Shown: positions 27,701 through 37,720 of the stretch, piece after piece
Numbering within the stretch: position 1 is the first letter of the stretch
Layout of the letters: every line of letters starts with the position of its first letter
NCBI GenBank assembly: GCA_013407085.1
Contig: JACCGJ010023303.1
Span: 78,910-142,909, forward strand
Direction of reading: 5' to 3'
DNA: 64,000 nt
DNA from: Atriophallophorus winterbourni
Taxonomy: Eukaryota > Platyhelminthes > Trematoda > Plagiorchiida > Microphallidae
Notes under the pieces: model-generated
Seen by the model: only the letters and a program-made list of their open reading frames with translations
What the model was told of the DNA's origin: nothing
Database searches by the model: none
Program-made: the position numbers and the translations under genes

Positions 27701-30700
27701 ACAGGTAAATGGGTTAAACCCACGAGCCTGAAAAAGTATCCACATGTGCATGGATCTCAATCACACACCCCACAAACTTATCCAGCAGCATCACCAAGTG
27801 CAAACTTTGTTTACCATACATCTGTTGCTTCAAATTAGGCGGATCTTAACAATACTGTCGCTACCTGATGAGTGCAAACAGAACGAAACAGGTCGCGGGA
27901 CTCTGGGATGAAAATGCAAACAAATGTGCATTTTTGTTCACTCAAAGTAATTACAGAAAATCCGCTCATTACTCAAATCCAATTTATTATTGGAGAATGT
28001 TTAATATCAGGTTTATATTTACACTTTTTCAAACAGAATATTAGGCTAGGATTACCTATAAAATTTGTGAGCGTAACACTATAATTAAGAGATAAATTAT
28101 TTAAAATATATCGCAATACGCAAATCGAAGCATCAAATTAAAATGCGCTTGAGATCAAATGTCCCATATCTATTTAAAAAAATAAATTTATATCACAAAA
28201 GATGTATTTCCTTGAGACCGTTGTTCTTTATACGCAAAGTTTCGCTTGTATAATGCAGAAGAAGTTACGCCGAATTTTCATTTTTGTTAACGAGCAATTC
28301 AGAACACATGAGCAGATTAGATACCTAATAAAATCAAACGCAATATACACAAACAATAAGGATCGAATGATCCCAACCTGATGAATTTCGAGCTCACCTG
28401 TTAATTAGATTGTTCGTATTTGCTGGTGTATTCTCGCCGCTCGCGATAGATGCATCCGGTCTTGGGGATGTTCTCACAGGGGATCCGCGGGATTTCTCAA
28501 GCGAAAATTCCAAGTTGATGAGGTCCCGTATTTGTTGCCCCAATTCAGTGGTGGTGGACTCTACCTGATCCACATTTATTCCACGTTTTGCTGCCTCGTC
28601 AGCTGAAAGGCGGGGTTGAGCTACGACATCAACTTGTGGAGCATGATCAGTTGGAATTTTTCTTTCAACGAATTTCGGGGCCCGTTGAAGAGTTGCCACT
28701 GTAGCATTAGAAAATCGGGCAAGTGACTGAATCAGTACATTGTATTAACAAAGGAAAAGGTTTTCATAAAATAGTGCTTAAATAGTAAGCAATCTTGTAC
28801 TAAAAGCAGGTCATATGATTCATTCGCATAAAAGCCATTGACATTAACCTTGCGAGCTGGGTGTGTCTTCCTCTCGGCCGCTTATTCTGGAAGCATTGTA
28901 GCAAGCGTGATCTTGAACCTGCCTATCCCTGTGAACGCTGTGAAAAATTGTTCCTCTTGAAAAAATAAGCAGTTTAATTCGCCATCTCTTATCAATGACT
29001 TTTCTCTAACGACACACATATTTCTTTGAATTTTCACTAAATGCTTCAACTGTACAAGAAAGCATCAATCTTACCGTTTGATGTAAACTCAAAGACAATG
29101 CCAGTCTGTGCAAGCTATTACGTTAAGCTCTGCGTCAGGGAACATCTTGGGTTACATTTCAGAAGTTTCTGTTCTTGGACGATTGATGACATCAAATTTG
29201 TGCAAGGTTAGGCGCTAGCTGAATTGTAGTCCGTATGCTCACTGTCTGCTTGCTGGGATATGTGTTTGGAAACGGAATACGTTGGTTTCAATCTTTTGAC
29301 ACGCAGTTATAACCTCACCCTCCAAATACCAGATTCTCGCTTAAATTTTTGCCGGAACTTTTACTCAATCCATATATGAAAACTCTGGATTAGTTTATCG
29401 CCAGAAATTGTGCCATCCCCGAATGTAATGATCTTCAAATTTAGGTTACGAACTTTTGAATATTTCTTGGTTGGTACCATTTTACCGAAAACCGTCAGTG
29501 GTTTCGTTTCACACACAACCTTAAAAAAACAAATTTACCCAAACATACATTTACGATCGACTTTTCTCTACTTTATGCCAAACTTGGAATACATTTTTAG
29601 TTCTCAATCGAACCACATGAATGGAAACATGAAAATATGATTTATTTAAATTTTAAACGCATAATGTATACTATTCTACGGCTATTTGATTTTTGTCACC
29701 GTAAATATTTAGTCTTAAACTATCTAAGCCACGGTTGGCGTCCAAAGATATCTCGCAATGAAACCGATGACACTCAGGCATATATCTTTGGCAAAATCAA
29801 GCCAACTGACGATTTGTTTCACCGACTACACAAATCGTTACACTGAACAATATTCCACAAATATATAAAGAATATTTGGTCGACTTCGTATTCAGTGATA
29901 GTCACGAACATGGTTAAATTCACACCGTGCAAAATGTAACAAATCGGTAAAATATGCATGCCGCTTAAAACCTTGGCTTGCAATCGTTGGTGACTTAGAA
30001 AGACCATTGTTCCTAAAATGACGGAGATTTAATAAATGCTGATACACAAATCGGACAAGTATTGATTCAATGCAAGAAACCACTTTGAGCTCATTATTTA
30101 ATCAATCCCATTTTCAATATTAATACCAAACCACACCTCATACAACCGCATACTTTATAAAACACTCATCAAAATCATCTGTACGATAAATTATAACTAA
30201 TTATTGTATTCGAGCTAATTTAAAATGACCTCCTAAACTCTAACTTGCAACGAATAATAAAGTGTGTTTCAATTTTCAATGTTAATATAAAATGTCACTG
30301 GATACGAAAGAAAAAACCAAAACTAACTTTGTGGTTTTAGTGCTGAGCGATAGTCATCGATACTCGAAACATCTAAGAGCAATCGGTCGAGAACAGGATC
30401 TAAATCTGGAATGGATGATCGTTGATGGGTTTGATGTGGCATGTCGAGCACTTGACTTGGTTTTGCAAGTGTGATCGTCCTTAATTGCGTAGGAGGATGG
30501 GTGGAATTTGGAGTAGGCGATGCCGGGTAGAAAGAGGGAGATGGGGCAGATCTTGTTGTGTTTCCTGATTGTATCGTTTGCTTGGGAGTTGAATACAAAG
30601 GAGTATGGTGGGAAGCTGCCGTACGAAATACGTTTTCATGGTGGAGGGTTTCTTGTGGTGAATTTGGAGATCTGTTGGCAGAATATGGGTACTGATACAT

Positions 30701-33644
30701 AAAACTGCCTGTGCGAAAGTTTATTCTACCAAGGTCACCGACTGGCACGGAATCATCGAATAGTAAATTAGCTTCATCGAACGTTTGAAATGTCTGTTTT
30801 TTCGGTGGATACACCTTGTCGCTTCGTATTGGTATAATAGATTGCACTGCATTTGGTTGCTTGTTTTCCCTGCAATGCTGCAAGGCGGATTTATCATGAT
30901 CTCTTTGTGAATGTCGACTTGGTGTGTCAATTGCTGGTGGAGGATCAAGCCTTTTGGACCACTTGCTACACCAGACATGAGGCGAAGGAGACCTGCCCTG
31001 CCTGGGCGTAACTTGAACATTGGAACTTGGGCCGCGTAATCCAGTATAGTCACCAGTTTGTCTCATTTGTAATGTTGGTTCAAAGGTGGAAACTTTGTGC
31101 GTAGATTGATTTTCATTTGAAAACGGATCTGAACTACGTCGTTCAGTTACCACTGGTTTCACGGTATGACCACTTTCGGATCTCTTCAACTTCGGAATCG
31201 TAGAATGGAATTGTTGTCCAGCATTACGGATAAAGTTTGCTCTCGAATCCTTGTGATCTTGTGTCTGAGCTGTGTTGGTGTTGTTGAGATGCTGGGAACT
31301 AGCTGTGTGTTGATTAAGTTTCACTTGTCTGGGGGTGGCACGTCGGGAATCAACAAACTTGGGATTCAACGCGTTCTGCCGTTGCTGTGAAAAAAAGTGA
31401 ACCATCCATTTTTATGTGTTCATACTTTTGTGCAACAAGCAGCTGCCATAGCATATCAACCTAATTAATTCCAATGTCGGACGAAACGGGTTGAGACGAC
31501 CTTCAAAGTAACCAATGGTATATTGACGAGCACAAACACGCACACATCCAGTATCGATCCAAATTGTGAAAAACACGATCATTGTACACTAGCGCGTGGG
31601 TAATGGTTTACGGTAAGATTCATAAACAAGCTTGCATTCATCATTCGATAGTATACACAACAAAACCCCAAAGTAAATCATGTAAATCATACATGATTAT
31701 ATACCGGATCACTCGCTGGTTAAGAATATATTGATCAAACTTGATGCTTCAATATTCAACTAAACGACACTAGAAATAGGTATAATCCATTGACTTCGAT
31801 CAGCATAAAGTTGATTAGAAAATGTATTTATCGATGTCGCACAATCTCTGAGGACTTCATTGTAATGTTGGAAGATCATGATTTGAATTTCTGCATCATC
31901 CTTGAGAAAACACTAGCGGTAAAAATAATATTTCGATACAATAGTTTCCATATGATTATCACTATTGTACCTAGTCTTCTTCCAGGTTTCAAGTGATAAG
32001 CCTGTCCGTTTCTGACTTTCGGACAATTTGAAGATATACGTTCACTCGAAATCTTTACTACACATATTCAGAAGCATAAAATATCATCGATATCAGATAC
32101 GAGTGCTTAGTAACTTTTACCAAATAGGGGAATGTTTTAATCAAATTTACAAACACTATTCCGTGTTCCACTGTACTTGTTACGCTCTAGTGAAAATGAC
32201 TGCCCGTTTCATGATTGCAAGCTATAACTGATGACGATAAATATTCAAAAACAACTCGCCGCATCTCTCGTAGAATTCTTTGCTAACCCAGTTCCACACA
32301 TGTAACAACTAATTCAAGTTTGGACATCTTTGTGCGGCACACACGTACATCTTTTACGACATCTTTTTATGACATCCCAGTGATCAGTCGAAGCTAATCA
32401 AAACACATTTTCGAATAGCATAGCTAACAGCCCGAGATATTTGAGGAATAGGAGTGAACATAGAAATATTATCACCACCTTTAGATTAATCGTGATAGCT
32501 CCGGATTTTAAAACAATGGCTACTTGGATTCTGACAATATTTACATATGATCTTAACAAATTGGAACACAATTTCTGTACAAAATTAACATGGCTATTCT
32601 TCCTATCGCAACTGTAGTCTTAAGGTGGAATTCCGACGCATTCTTTTCTAGCGTTCACCTGAAGATGGTTTTGAAATTGGTCGATAGTTCACAGGTTGTG
32701 ATTCAAGTAAATCATGTGATTTGCGGTGCTAACACGAGAGTCTGTTTTACCAACTAATTGATGTATTTCATTGTATGAGCTATAACTGGTTCAGCTGAAC
32801 GATCGATACTTTCAACGCACAGTATGTGTATTATCAAAATATTGAAATCTGGCTGCAATAATGCGAATCGTCTGATAATGCCAGCATGGGAGATTTGGAT
32901 AGGATCACTGGAGTTTATGATATCGTTTTTAACTGTATTACGCGACTAAACATCGTGGGTTTATTAAAATTAATGTAAGCAAGATGTATCTGCTTGAGCT
33001 TTCAGCTTGTAAATCTATCGAATTGTACAAGAGATTAAAAGCAACACTCAACTGTAAACTGATTTCAAACCAATCATAACTTGTTTTAACCACTGATGGA
33101 TACAATTAGCACTTTAACACAACATGCCCACGTGAGTTTAGATTTATATACTAGAGCTCCATGCCGGGTTTTGTGCGTTTGTGTTAATTAGGTAGGGATT
33201 ATGCGATTCGAATCTGTGTGGCTTAAAAATTCTGGTTTAATTTAAACGAAAAAAAGCAAAGTGATTCAATGGGCAATTTACTTTTTATACAAGTATTGAA
33301 CGAACTTATGCGAACATTCAGTCAATTTTATCAAGTACTTTCGAGCTAACCATACACAAACGGAAGCTGAGATGGTATGGTCAAAACTGGCTAAGCACAG
33401 AATGCAAAATGTCTTCGCTTTAGCGACTTAACAATAGTTTGCCATGTAAATTCGTACCTTCGTATTTTCATTGAGGGTCTCATTCGGTTTTTGATCTTTG
33501 CGTCTCGTTAGATTCGGAGAGTCCCTGAAGTTTCGCATGTCGTCGTCGTTCTCTATTTTCGCGATCGGAGCCTTACGAGCACTCTCGACCAAGACTTGTG
33601 TGGCTTGTTTCAATAACGATGCGTCTTCGAGTTTATGTTTCTTT
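6650..33644 (-). CDS. DLC1: DLC-family RhoGAP-START protein, gene span (12 exons, 5' end missing)
   Basis: Orthologue of the DLC1/STARD13/STARD8 family (Drosophila crossveinless-c). These proteins switch off Rho GTPases at focal adhesions and the cortex. Exons, in transcript order: 33458-33644, 30328-31384, 28398-28698, 24877-25272, 21639-22000, 20478-20603, 17535-17665, 16224-16433, 13004-13209, 11356-11517, 9587-9895, 6650-6746. They total 3544 coding bases, about 1180 residues, and every junction keeps phase. Order of parts: disordered region (about 1-640) with an LD motif near 405, linker, RhoGAP (about 709-922) and START (about 925-1180). The arginine finger (GIFR), the Lys and Arg of LKQFFRELPE and the Asn of MNAANLAVCFAPSLF are all present, so GAP activity is expected. 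Human DLC1 has 1091 residues with an N-terminal SAM domain; no SAM domain was found here. The symbol marks family membership, since invertebrates generally have one member. Confidence 0.93.
9375..9470 (-). repeat. SINE-like dispersed repeat, partial copy
   Basis: Contains 'aatcgctctgtggtt' and 'gaagatcgtggttagttgt' followed by 'aacctatttaacagtg', as in the other copies. It lies in the last DLC intron. Confidence 0.5.
9587..9895 (-). CDS. DLC1: DLC gene, START exon 3
   Basis: Acceptor attaatcttcag, donor atcct|gtgagt (phase 2). It encodes about 103 residues beginning PLWDLEVKEL. FYLLRG sits where DLC1 has VVLRTW, and SGGCRVYLLSQVDIL where it has SGKSKLTYMCRVDL. This is the beta-rich core of the lipid-binding-type START fold; the ligand in this family is uncertain. 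Confidence 0.9.
10430..10740 (-). repeat. Medium repeat R2, reverse copy
   Basis: The plus-strand translation holds SRFIPELNISNANRV, close to SRFIPEVELSNANYV read on the minus strand of the copy at 37.5 kb. This copy is therefore inverted relative to the others. No intact gene; probably a non-autonomous transposable element. Confidence 0.45.
11356..11517 (-). CDS. DLC1: DLC gene, START exon 2
   Basis: Acceptor ttgttgttcacag, donor atcaaag|gtgtgt (phase 2). It encodes YRKPPSPSESKSLPRLRTWR and a helix ending ILTKFWHQR, matching GPPLRLWRSVIEV...ILKRLLKEQ of DLC1. Joined in phase to the next exon it gives HQRPLWD, the family's HLWD. Confidence 0.9.
12460..12580 (-). repeat. SINE-like dispersed repeat, diverged copy
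   Basis: Shares 'tccacctgataacggcaaac' and 'tagtggtgtgtaagggatgg' with the GT-rich end of the family. The hairpin half is not recognisable. Confidence 0.45.
13004..13209 (-). CDS. DLC1: DLC gene, start of START domain
   Basis: Acceptor cattttatcaag, donor gccgg|gtaaga (phase 2). It encodes VSVELLRKTHLLSNRHEP, then MELSKLLRDCIGVGARSKIW. These fit the DLC segments after LFEVP and the amphipathic helix FLQDCVDGLFKEVKEKFKGW that opens the START domain. Similarity is weaker than in the GAP exons. Confidence 0.82.
13895..14350 (+). repeat. Medium repeat R2, copy inside a DLC intron
   Basis: Shares 'ccaacacaagagcag' and 'tgtgggattcgtg' with the copies at 27.0 and 37.1 kb. The opposite strand carries an open frame of 122 codons (13711-14079) with a hydrophobic stretch; it overlaps the repeat and lacks any recognised motif, so I do not call it a gene. 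Confidence 0.45.
14400..15545 (-). mobile_element. LINE-B copy with endonuclease and start of reverse transcriptase, broken
   Basis: Minus strand. At about 15355-15545 an endonuclease end is readable (HWRQLDHILVR, NIGSVLFIRSYQ, DTDHSLVCAKL), nearly the same as at 47.4 kb. At about 14640-14700 and 14400-14590 the reverse transcriptase entry follows (PGDDKIPPELIK, then TLFKNMGV and RISLPIIVDKLFARVL). Stops and frame shifts interrupt it. APE-type non-LTR retrotransposon, in a DLC intron and in the same sense as the gene. Confidence 0.75.
16224..16433 (-). CDS. DLC1: DLC gene, RhoGAP exon 4 (end of domain)
   Basis: Acceptor gttcatgcag, donor tcgaa|gtaatt (phase 0 on both sides). It encodes MNAANLAVCFAPSLFRF, then a Ser/Arg-rich loop of about 20 residues (SSSLSSGGLSPRRLRR), then PDPKDLANQRTAQHCLATMI and NNLFE. 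The Asn in AANLAV is the conserved RhoGAP asparagine. The loop is rich in Ser and Arg and could be a phosphorylation site. Confidence 0.94.
17535..17665 (-). CDS. DLC1: DLC gene, RhoGAP exon 3
   Basis: Acceptor gtttttttaag, donor acgcag|gtttgt (phase 0). It encodes LRWAILSLPDENRTVLQKLL and a following helix, the family segment AILLLADENREVLQTLL. It is too short for length-based ORF calling but fixed by motif and phase. Confidence 0.93.
18305..18490. repeat. SINE-like repeat in inverted arrangement
   Basis: The left part (18305-18358) reads like the 49.2 kb copy (ccactaccggtttctggtt, gccgtcatcaggtgcagac). The right part (18359-18490) is in the opposite sense and holds the two hairpins GAATCACTCTGTGATTC and GGTTCGTTCTACGAACC. 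The two halves are head to head. Confidence 0.6.
18778..19391 (+). mobile_element. LINE-A 3' copy 1 with (TTGAA)n tail
   Basis: Encodes the C-terminal part of a non-LTR reverse transcriptase protein (CR1/Jockey-like): LQRIYHRATKLVNVLSRKPY, RRLRGDLILVYNIL, and, after a one-base loss in a T run near 19052, FTWNNLPDNVVNSPNQQTF to a TAA at about 19188. An AT-rich 3' UTR and a GAATT-type tail (19365-19391) follow. It lies within a DLC intron, opposite to the gene. Confidence 0.8.
19880..20400 (+). mobile_element. LINE-B 3' part (reverse transcriptase end and Cys-His finger)
   Basis: At 19940-20070, NDLAIIAHFQEQHQPLMDCL and FGLKISIKKTKA are the YADD-like block and the following GLxINxxKTK block; the catalytic Asp pair is altered to Asn-Asp. 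At about 20245-20310, CGRDYSSRIGMFSHRKRC is the C-terminal finger, ending in a stop, and the conserved 3' end follows (20336-20390). The piece between them is largely lost. It sits immediately downstream (in gene order) of DLC exon 6. Confidence 0.72.
20478..20603 (-). CDS. DLC1: DLC gene, RhoGAP exon 2
   Basis: Acceptor gatctgttgcag, donor tggaa|gtaagt (phase 1). It encodes FDVADLLKQFFRELPECLL plus LILLEVYG, matching the second RhoGAP block (YDVADMLKQYFRDLPEPL). The invariant Lys and Arg are kept; LPEPL has become LPECL. Confidence 0.94.
21400..21515 (-). repeat. SINE-like dispersed repeat, partial copy
   Basis: Holds 'cactgaacctaatgttactg' and 'aaaaaccggttgtggtgtgt', the non-hairpin half of the family. 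Confidence 0.55.
21639..22000 (-). CDS. DLC1: DLC gene, start of RhoGAP domain with arginine finger
   Basis: Acceptor gttttttag, donor ttat|gtgagt (phase 1). A variable linker of about 60 residues is followed by PVFGQSL, the usual domain start (VFGVPL in vertebrates), then GYPLPFSVVHMMDHL and HGIFRRPGRKVRTSALRE. Arg in GIFR is the catalytic finger. The polybasic KFMKRMK patch that precedes the domain in human DLC1 is reduced here to LFTKNRS. Confidence 0.92.
22001..24876. other. DLC intron without recognised content
   Basis: A plus-strand open frame (23129-23383, 84 codons) has a hydrophobic segment near its end but no motif or splice context I can support. I see nothing else. Confidence 0.5.
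24877..25272 (-). CDS. DLC1: DLC gene, pre-GAP exon
   Basis: Acceptor ataatcag, donor aattg|gtacgt (phase 2). It encodes about 132 residues. RWSSGAGKRSYR corresponds to the DSGVGASLTR region of DLC1, and SNQLSILRKLALVQITTTTQ with KHC...FNW to the conserved helix and Trp before the polybasic region of human DLC1. The upstream Ser/Pro stretch is disordered. Confidence 0.88.
25628..26100 (+). mobile_element. LINE-C 3' fragment, old copy
   Basis: Decayed C-terminus of a second CR1/Jockey-like family: YLRPTMEYAVEVRASWL, RATKLVMGLRNVPYTEILRR, LGLCDLSQREIR, then WNSLPKHVAESPCLEIFE and a stop (TGA) at about 26100. Three frames are needed to read it. It has the same layout as LINE-A but differs clearly in sequence and has no repeat tail. 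Confidence 0.75.
27040..27560 (+). repeat. Medium repeat R2, longer copy
   Basis: Shares 'aaacacaggagcagg', 'atcgggtttcggaagaat' and 'ggttcaaacgacaa' with similar words in the same order at 37.2 kb. It has a short open frame (27045-27290) with no recognised domain. Confidence 0.5.
28398..28698 (-). CDS. DLC1: DLC gene, linker exon
   Basis: Acceptor tctaatgctacag, donor aacag|gtgagc (phase 2). It encodes about 100 residues (PKFVERKIPTDHAPQV..., then an acidic helix-like stretch with TTELGQQIRDLINLEF). The first codon is split: A from the previous exon plus TG makes Met. I know no domain here; membership rests on the phase match on both sides. Confidence 0.8.
28699..30327. other. DLC intron
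   Basis: About 1.6 kb with no recognised repeat or exon; several AT-rich open frames only. Confidence 0.5.
30328..31384 (-). CDS. DLC1: DLC gene, large disordered exon with LD motif
   Basis: Exon of 1057 bases, bordered by acceptor ttttttcacag and donor caaa|gttagt (phase 1). It gives about 352 residues rich in Ser, Thr, Pro, Gln and Asn, as in the middle region of DLC1. Near its end it reads PDLDPVLDRLLLDV, which lines up with the talin/FAK-binding LD motif of human DLC1 (LDDILQHV). Just before it, FDDSVPVGDLG resembles the conserved YDNVPG segment of the family. The alignment is by eye. Confidence 0.85.
33458..33644 (-). CDS. DLC1: DLC gene, first recognised coding exon
   Basis: The acceptor cttcatag lies just above 33644 and the donor acgaag|gtacga just below 33458 (phase 0). 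It encodes about 62 residues rich in Lys, Asn and Asp, starting KKHKLEDASLLKQATQ. It begins with one base of a split codon. The in-frame stop upstream of the acceptor has no ATG after it, so at least one further 5' exon must exist. Confidence 0.75.
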
Positions 33645-34509
33645 CTATGAAGGCAATTTCATTTGTAATTATTTGGAAAATTCTTCAGGGTAATGAAAAT
33701 GTATTACTCAACATAATGTACTGTGGATAAATTTCGATAGATTGTCCATTTTGAAAGTCTGTTCCTAACGTTGAAACGAGGATAACTGTAATGGAAACTC
33801 AGCACCTTTCGCTCATTATTTTGTTACAGAAGGTATTAAAACACCGCATTTTTCTAGAATGCATTTCTGCATCATCAAAATCTATTTGCCGAGAGGGAAC
33901 AAGGCTAACGTGAGCATAGAGATACGATCTGTAGCTTAGATGTCAGGAATTAAAATCTACGTAACTTGAACAACGTCATGGTAGTGCAACTGGAATTATA
34001 CGATACAAAAGGCATTTAATCGTGTGCCTTTCTTCAGCACGATATATGCAAAATAATAGCCACCTCGGATACTCGATAGACACTCCTGAAGTAATATACT
34101 ACCTTCGAAATTATCATTCACAATATGTTATGTTTAAATTGTTCGGCACCATACGAACTTTCCATAAAACTCAGTGGATCAAGTTAACAATGTAGATAGA
34201 TATATCGATTTAAAATCAAATAAATTAAGACTCGAATATGGAAGCAGATCCAACGTTATTTTGTCGATAACCACTCACAAGATTTCTATGTAAATATATG
34301 AAACTAGATTGTACTAAATTATACCGAAGCTTTTTAAGGTCTCATGAGGAATGAATTTGATGATTGGTGAGCGATTTTTCCAGATGTATATGAAATTTAT
34401 TACCTTTAAGAATTTTTAACAACAAAAAGTATTTGGTTACATAAATACAGAAGAATATTAATTATTCATTTATGCCGATCAAGTCATTCATAAACAATGT
34501 CAATAATTC

Positions 34510-34513
34510 AATA

Positions 34514-34570
<57 letters not shown>
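34510..34570. repeat. AT dinucleotide microsatellite
   Basis: About 30 AT units with a single C interruption at 34532. Confidence 0.97.
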
Positions 34571-34573
<3 letters not shown>

Positions 34574-35645
34574 TTGTCATTACGCCGAGAGCGGTATAGT
34601 ATTTTCTGGCGAGCATGTAAGGTTTAAAAGTACCGTGGACAGACAAAGCGGGGAATAGGATTTTTGGAGTTTAGCTGGATTGCTACGCGGACAGCTAGAA
34701 TAACGATGTTGAAATAAATATTCACAAACGTGGTGTGACACGCATAATGCTACAAATGTAAGTACCACACTCGAGTAAATTTCAAGTTTAATGCTTCTAT
34801 AAACGAGAATGAGAGATGTTCAACCGATTTCAGTGTATTGCAAAGGTTTCGTTTTCTTCAATTATGATAAAACAAAATTGAATAAAATTCATTTTATATC
34901 ATTGATCCATAACCGTGGTACACATAAAAACAATTTAGCGGATAAAGATGATAAATATAATGCAATTTATTTTGAGAACTCGTTTGAGTATCAACTTGGA
35001 TCAAATACTTTTGGTGCCATAACGACGAACCGTTTACTTCAACACACTCAGCTCAAGTAATTTCATTTTCTTGGGTATATGATGTTTATCGTGCAGGAAG
35101 GTTTGAATACAACGCATTCTCTATGTTAATTAGGTTTATTGTACATTTATTTGGAAGCATCAGTATGGTAAGAACCGAAAATATTATATATTTATGCTAA
35201 AACATCAAAGTAAATCTAGAGTCTTCCTTTTTGTGATAAATTGATTTAATAATATTTACTACTTAAGAAAAGAGACCTTAGCTATCCTTCCTAATGAATT
35301 AATAGCTGATTTCAAAAATTTGGCAACCTGCTTGGGCATCGAAATTACTGCATCAAACTTTCAGCCTTCTGCGACCGAATGAGTAAGCGATAACTATAAT
35401 TCATTAGCACGTATATGCGGTGTGGAATTACGTCGCTATACTTGGAAGTTCCTGCATGCGACATCGAGTTTTACAAAGTAATATGATTAGAGCCTACTTC
35501 TATACCACCCATACCAACTAACGCGTTACCAACCTTGCGAATATTTTACTGTGTTTTGTTACTAATGATTAGTCAGTAGCTCAAAAGAAAAATGAATATT
35601 CAGTGGATATCATGAGTATGATGACTCACATTATTTCCTCTACAG

Positions 35646-35794
35646 CGTCAGAGAGAAAGTTCAAGCGGGGCACTGAAGTTGAAATTCCATCGTTTGAATC
35701 AAGTTTTACTTCTAATGTGTCCTGTTTGAATGGATTATCGTCTGTTTCTGTGGGGAATACAAAAAATGTTACCAGAAAATCACGCCATGTTTAG
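35646..35794 (+). CDS. Possible terminal exon of an unknown gene
   Basis: A strong acceptor (atttcctctacag) is followed by 48 open codons ending in TAG: SERKFKRGTEVEIPSFESSF, then a Ser/Asn-rich tail. Composition looks coding. No domain, and no partner exon found on this strand. It could be chance. Confidence 0.25.
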
Positions 35795-37144
35795 TGTATG
35801 TACCTAAAAAAATTTCAACAAAGATACTCAGGTACATATACAGGTTTTGTGTTGTTTGCTGTTTGTAAGAGAGAAACAGCAATGTAATTTGTGGAAGACA
35901 TAATCTCCGGTTAAAAGGGTTTAAAAACATCTAAGAAAACATTGCTAGTGTGATCCAAATACGGTTTACCGTCTAAATTCCGATTACGACGTATAAATCA
36001 AAAACTAAATAGGAATTTTAGCACTTTCACAGACAGAAGGATTCATCAATTTAAAAATTCTGAGCAGAATCATGGACCCAGTCGATTTCCATTTTCTAAC
36101 AGCAAGTCAATGTTTCAAGACAAAGCTCCCGTTTGAACCTGGCTAAAAACCAGCTGTGTTATCGTCAAAAAGTGGATAAATGGCTCTATTTGATCATCAG
36201 AATAACCTTCAACATCACGGACAGGTTAAAGTTAAGTAGAGTGTTTCCATATTATGGTGTGCCTGCTTATATTGCTTACCATTACAGAAATTAGTATGAG
36301 GAAACGGACTTTATATTAATCACAGAATTTCGGCTGACAAAAGCTTTAAAATTGAGAACTGGCATAACGTGTGGCATTTTACACATACACACTTTTTCTA
36401 AACGCGATTGACGCATATCATCTTGATCAGCTGACAAAACTAGCGAAGATCGCATATATAAGTTTGTGATTTGTATTCATTTGAGATAAATCCAAGTTTG
36501 ACGAACTCTCCTAAAACTGTCATTTTTCAGCAAAGTTCTCGCTTAGAATACTTAATAAATACAAATGGAGACAAATCATATCACTTAAAATCCAATTTGT
36601 TCGAAATGAGAACATGAAAACCCTTTGTTCCATTAATTCGAATAGCTGGTATAACACATACAAATGAAGGTAATAGAATTTCAATCGCAATAAATTCAGA
36701 TTCGAAAAAGATGCGCAACCAAATACTTGAGCGATTTACACGTTCAACGGATTCGGTTCAACTAGACAAACATGGGAAATTTTTGTTCAAAACTTCCAAA
36801 TGATAGATCACCTTGATTGATTAAATTCCGGACAACCGTTCTTGTATTTGGATTTCTTATTATGATCAAAGTCGGGAACAAGTTCAAACTACATTCTGGC
36901 TATGGTTTAGTTTTCGGTTGCTCATATTTCTCGTTGGAATAGTCGCTGCATTGTAAGTGTCATAATTTTCGATAGAGCATTTTTGCAGAATCGAAACTTC
37001 TTCTTCCATGTTGATTTAACTCTGATTGATATCGGTTCCAAGCGCCTCCATGATATAGCACAGTGATACTTTGTGACGACAGTTTAGACAATCATATTTC
37101 CTTTATCTGTCAACATGAACTCGTATTGTGGATATATGAAGTAC

Positions 37145-37720
37145 ATTATCGATGAGTGCTGGTGATGAGCTTTCGAATGATACACAGAAGACAACCTTCC
37201 AGCACAACACAAGAGCAGGAAAAGCCGAAACGGCTGACTGTAACAATTAACCGGGTTTCAGAAGGATTGCGTGAGAACAGTTCAAGTGACAACATCCTCA
37301 GGAGGTTGAGGAGATAGACAACGTCACTGCTGTCGATCGATATGCAATTCGTCAAGTTCGGTAAAACGAACCCAGCGTGGTTAGAGCTTAAATTGGATCA
37401 GTTCGCACCAAAACAGATCAACGTGACAACCGAGACAGACGCGTTGAAATCAGTGTTATGGCTACGTGATTTTCCTATATATATAAGCTGGATGCATTGT
37501 TCATTGTCATGCGAGTAATGAACGAGGCATTTGACTCATTGGCTTTCTCTTCTGTTGTGGGATTCGTGGACGAACGTAATTAGCATTGGAAAGTTCAACT
37601 TCAGGAATGAATCGAGACTCAAACGACAAGTGGTTGCGAAATTTGGGAGGGAACGAGGTTATTGCTGGATCGAGCACCATCGAAACCGGTGCAGACAACA
37701 TAATATACGTTAGTACACGA
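37145..37720 (+). repeat. Medium repeat R2, long copy
   Basis: Shares the word order of the 27.0 kb copy, continuing with 'ttgtgggattcgtggacgaacg' (as at 14.28 kb). Its opposite strand reads SRFIPEVELSNANYVRPRI, the match to 10.45 kb. Confidence 0.5.
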
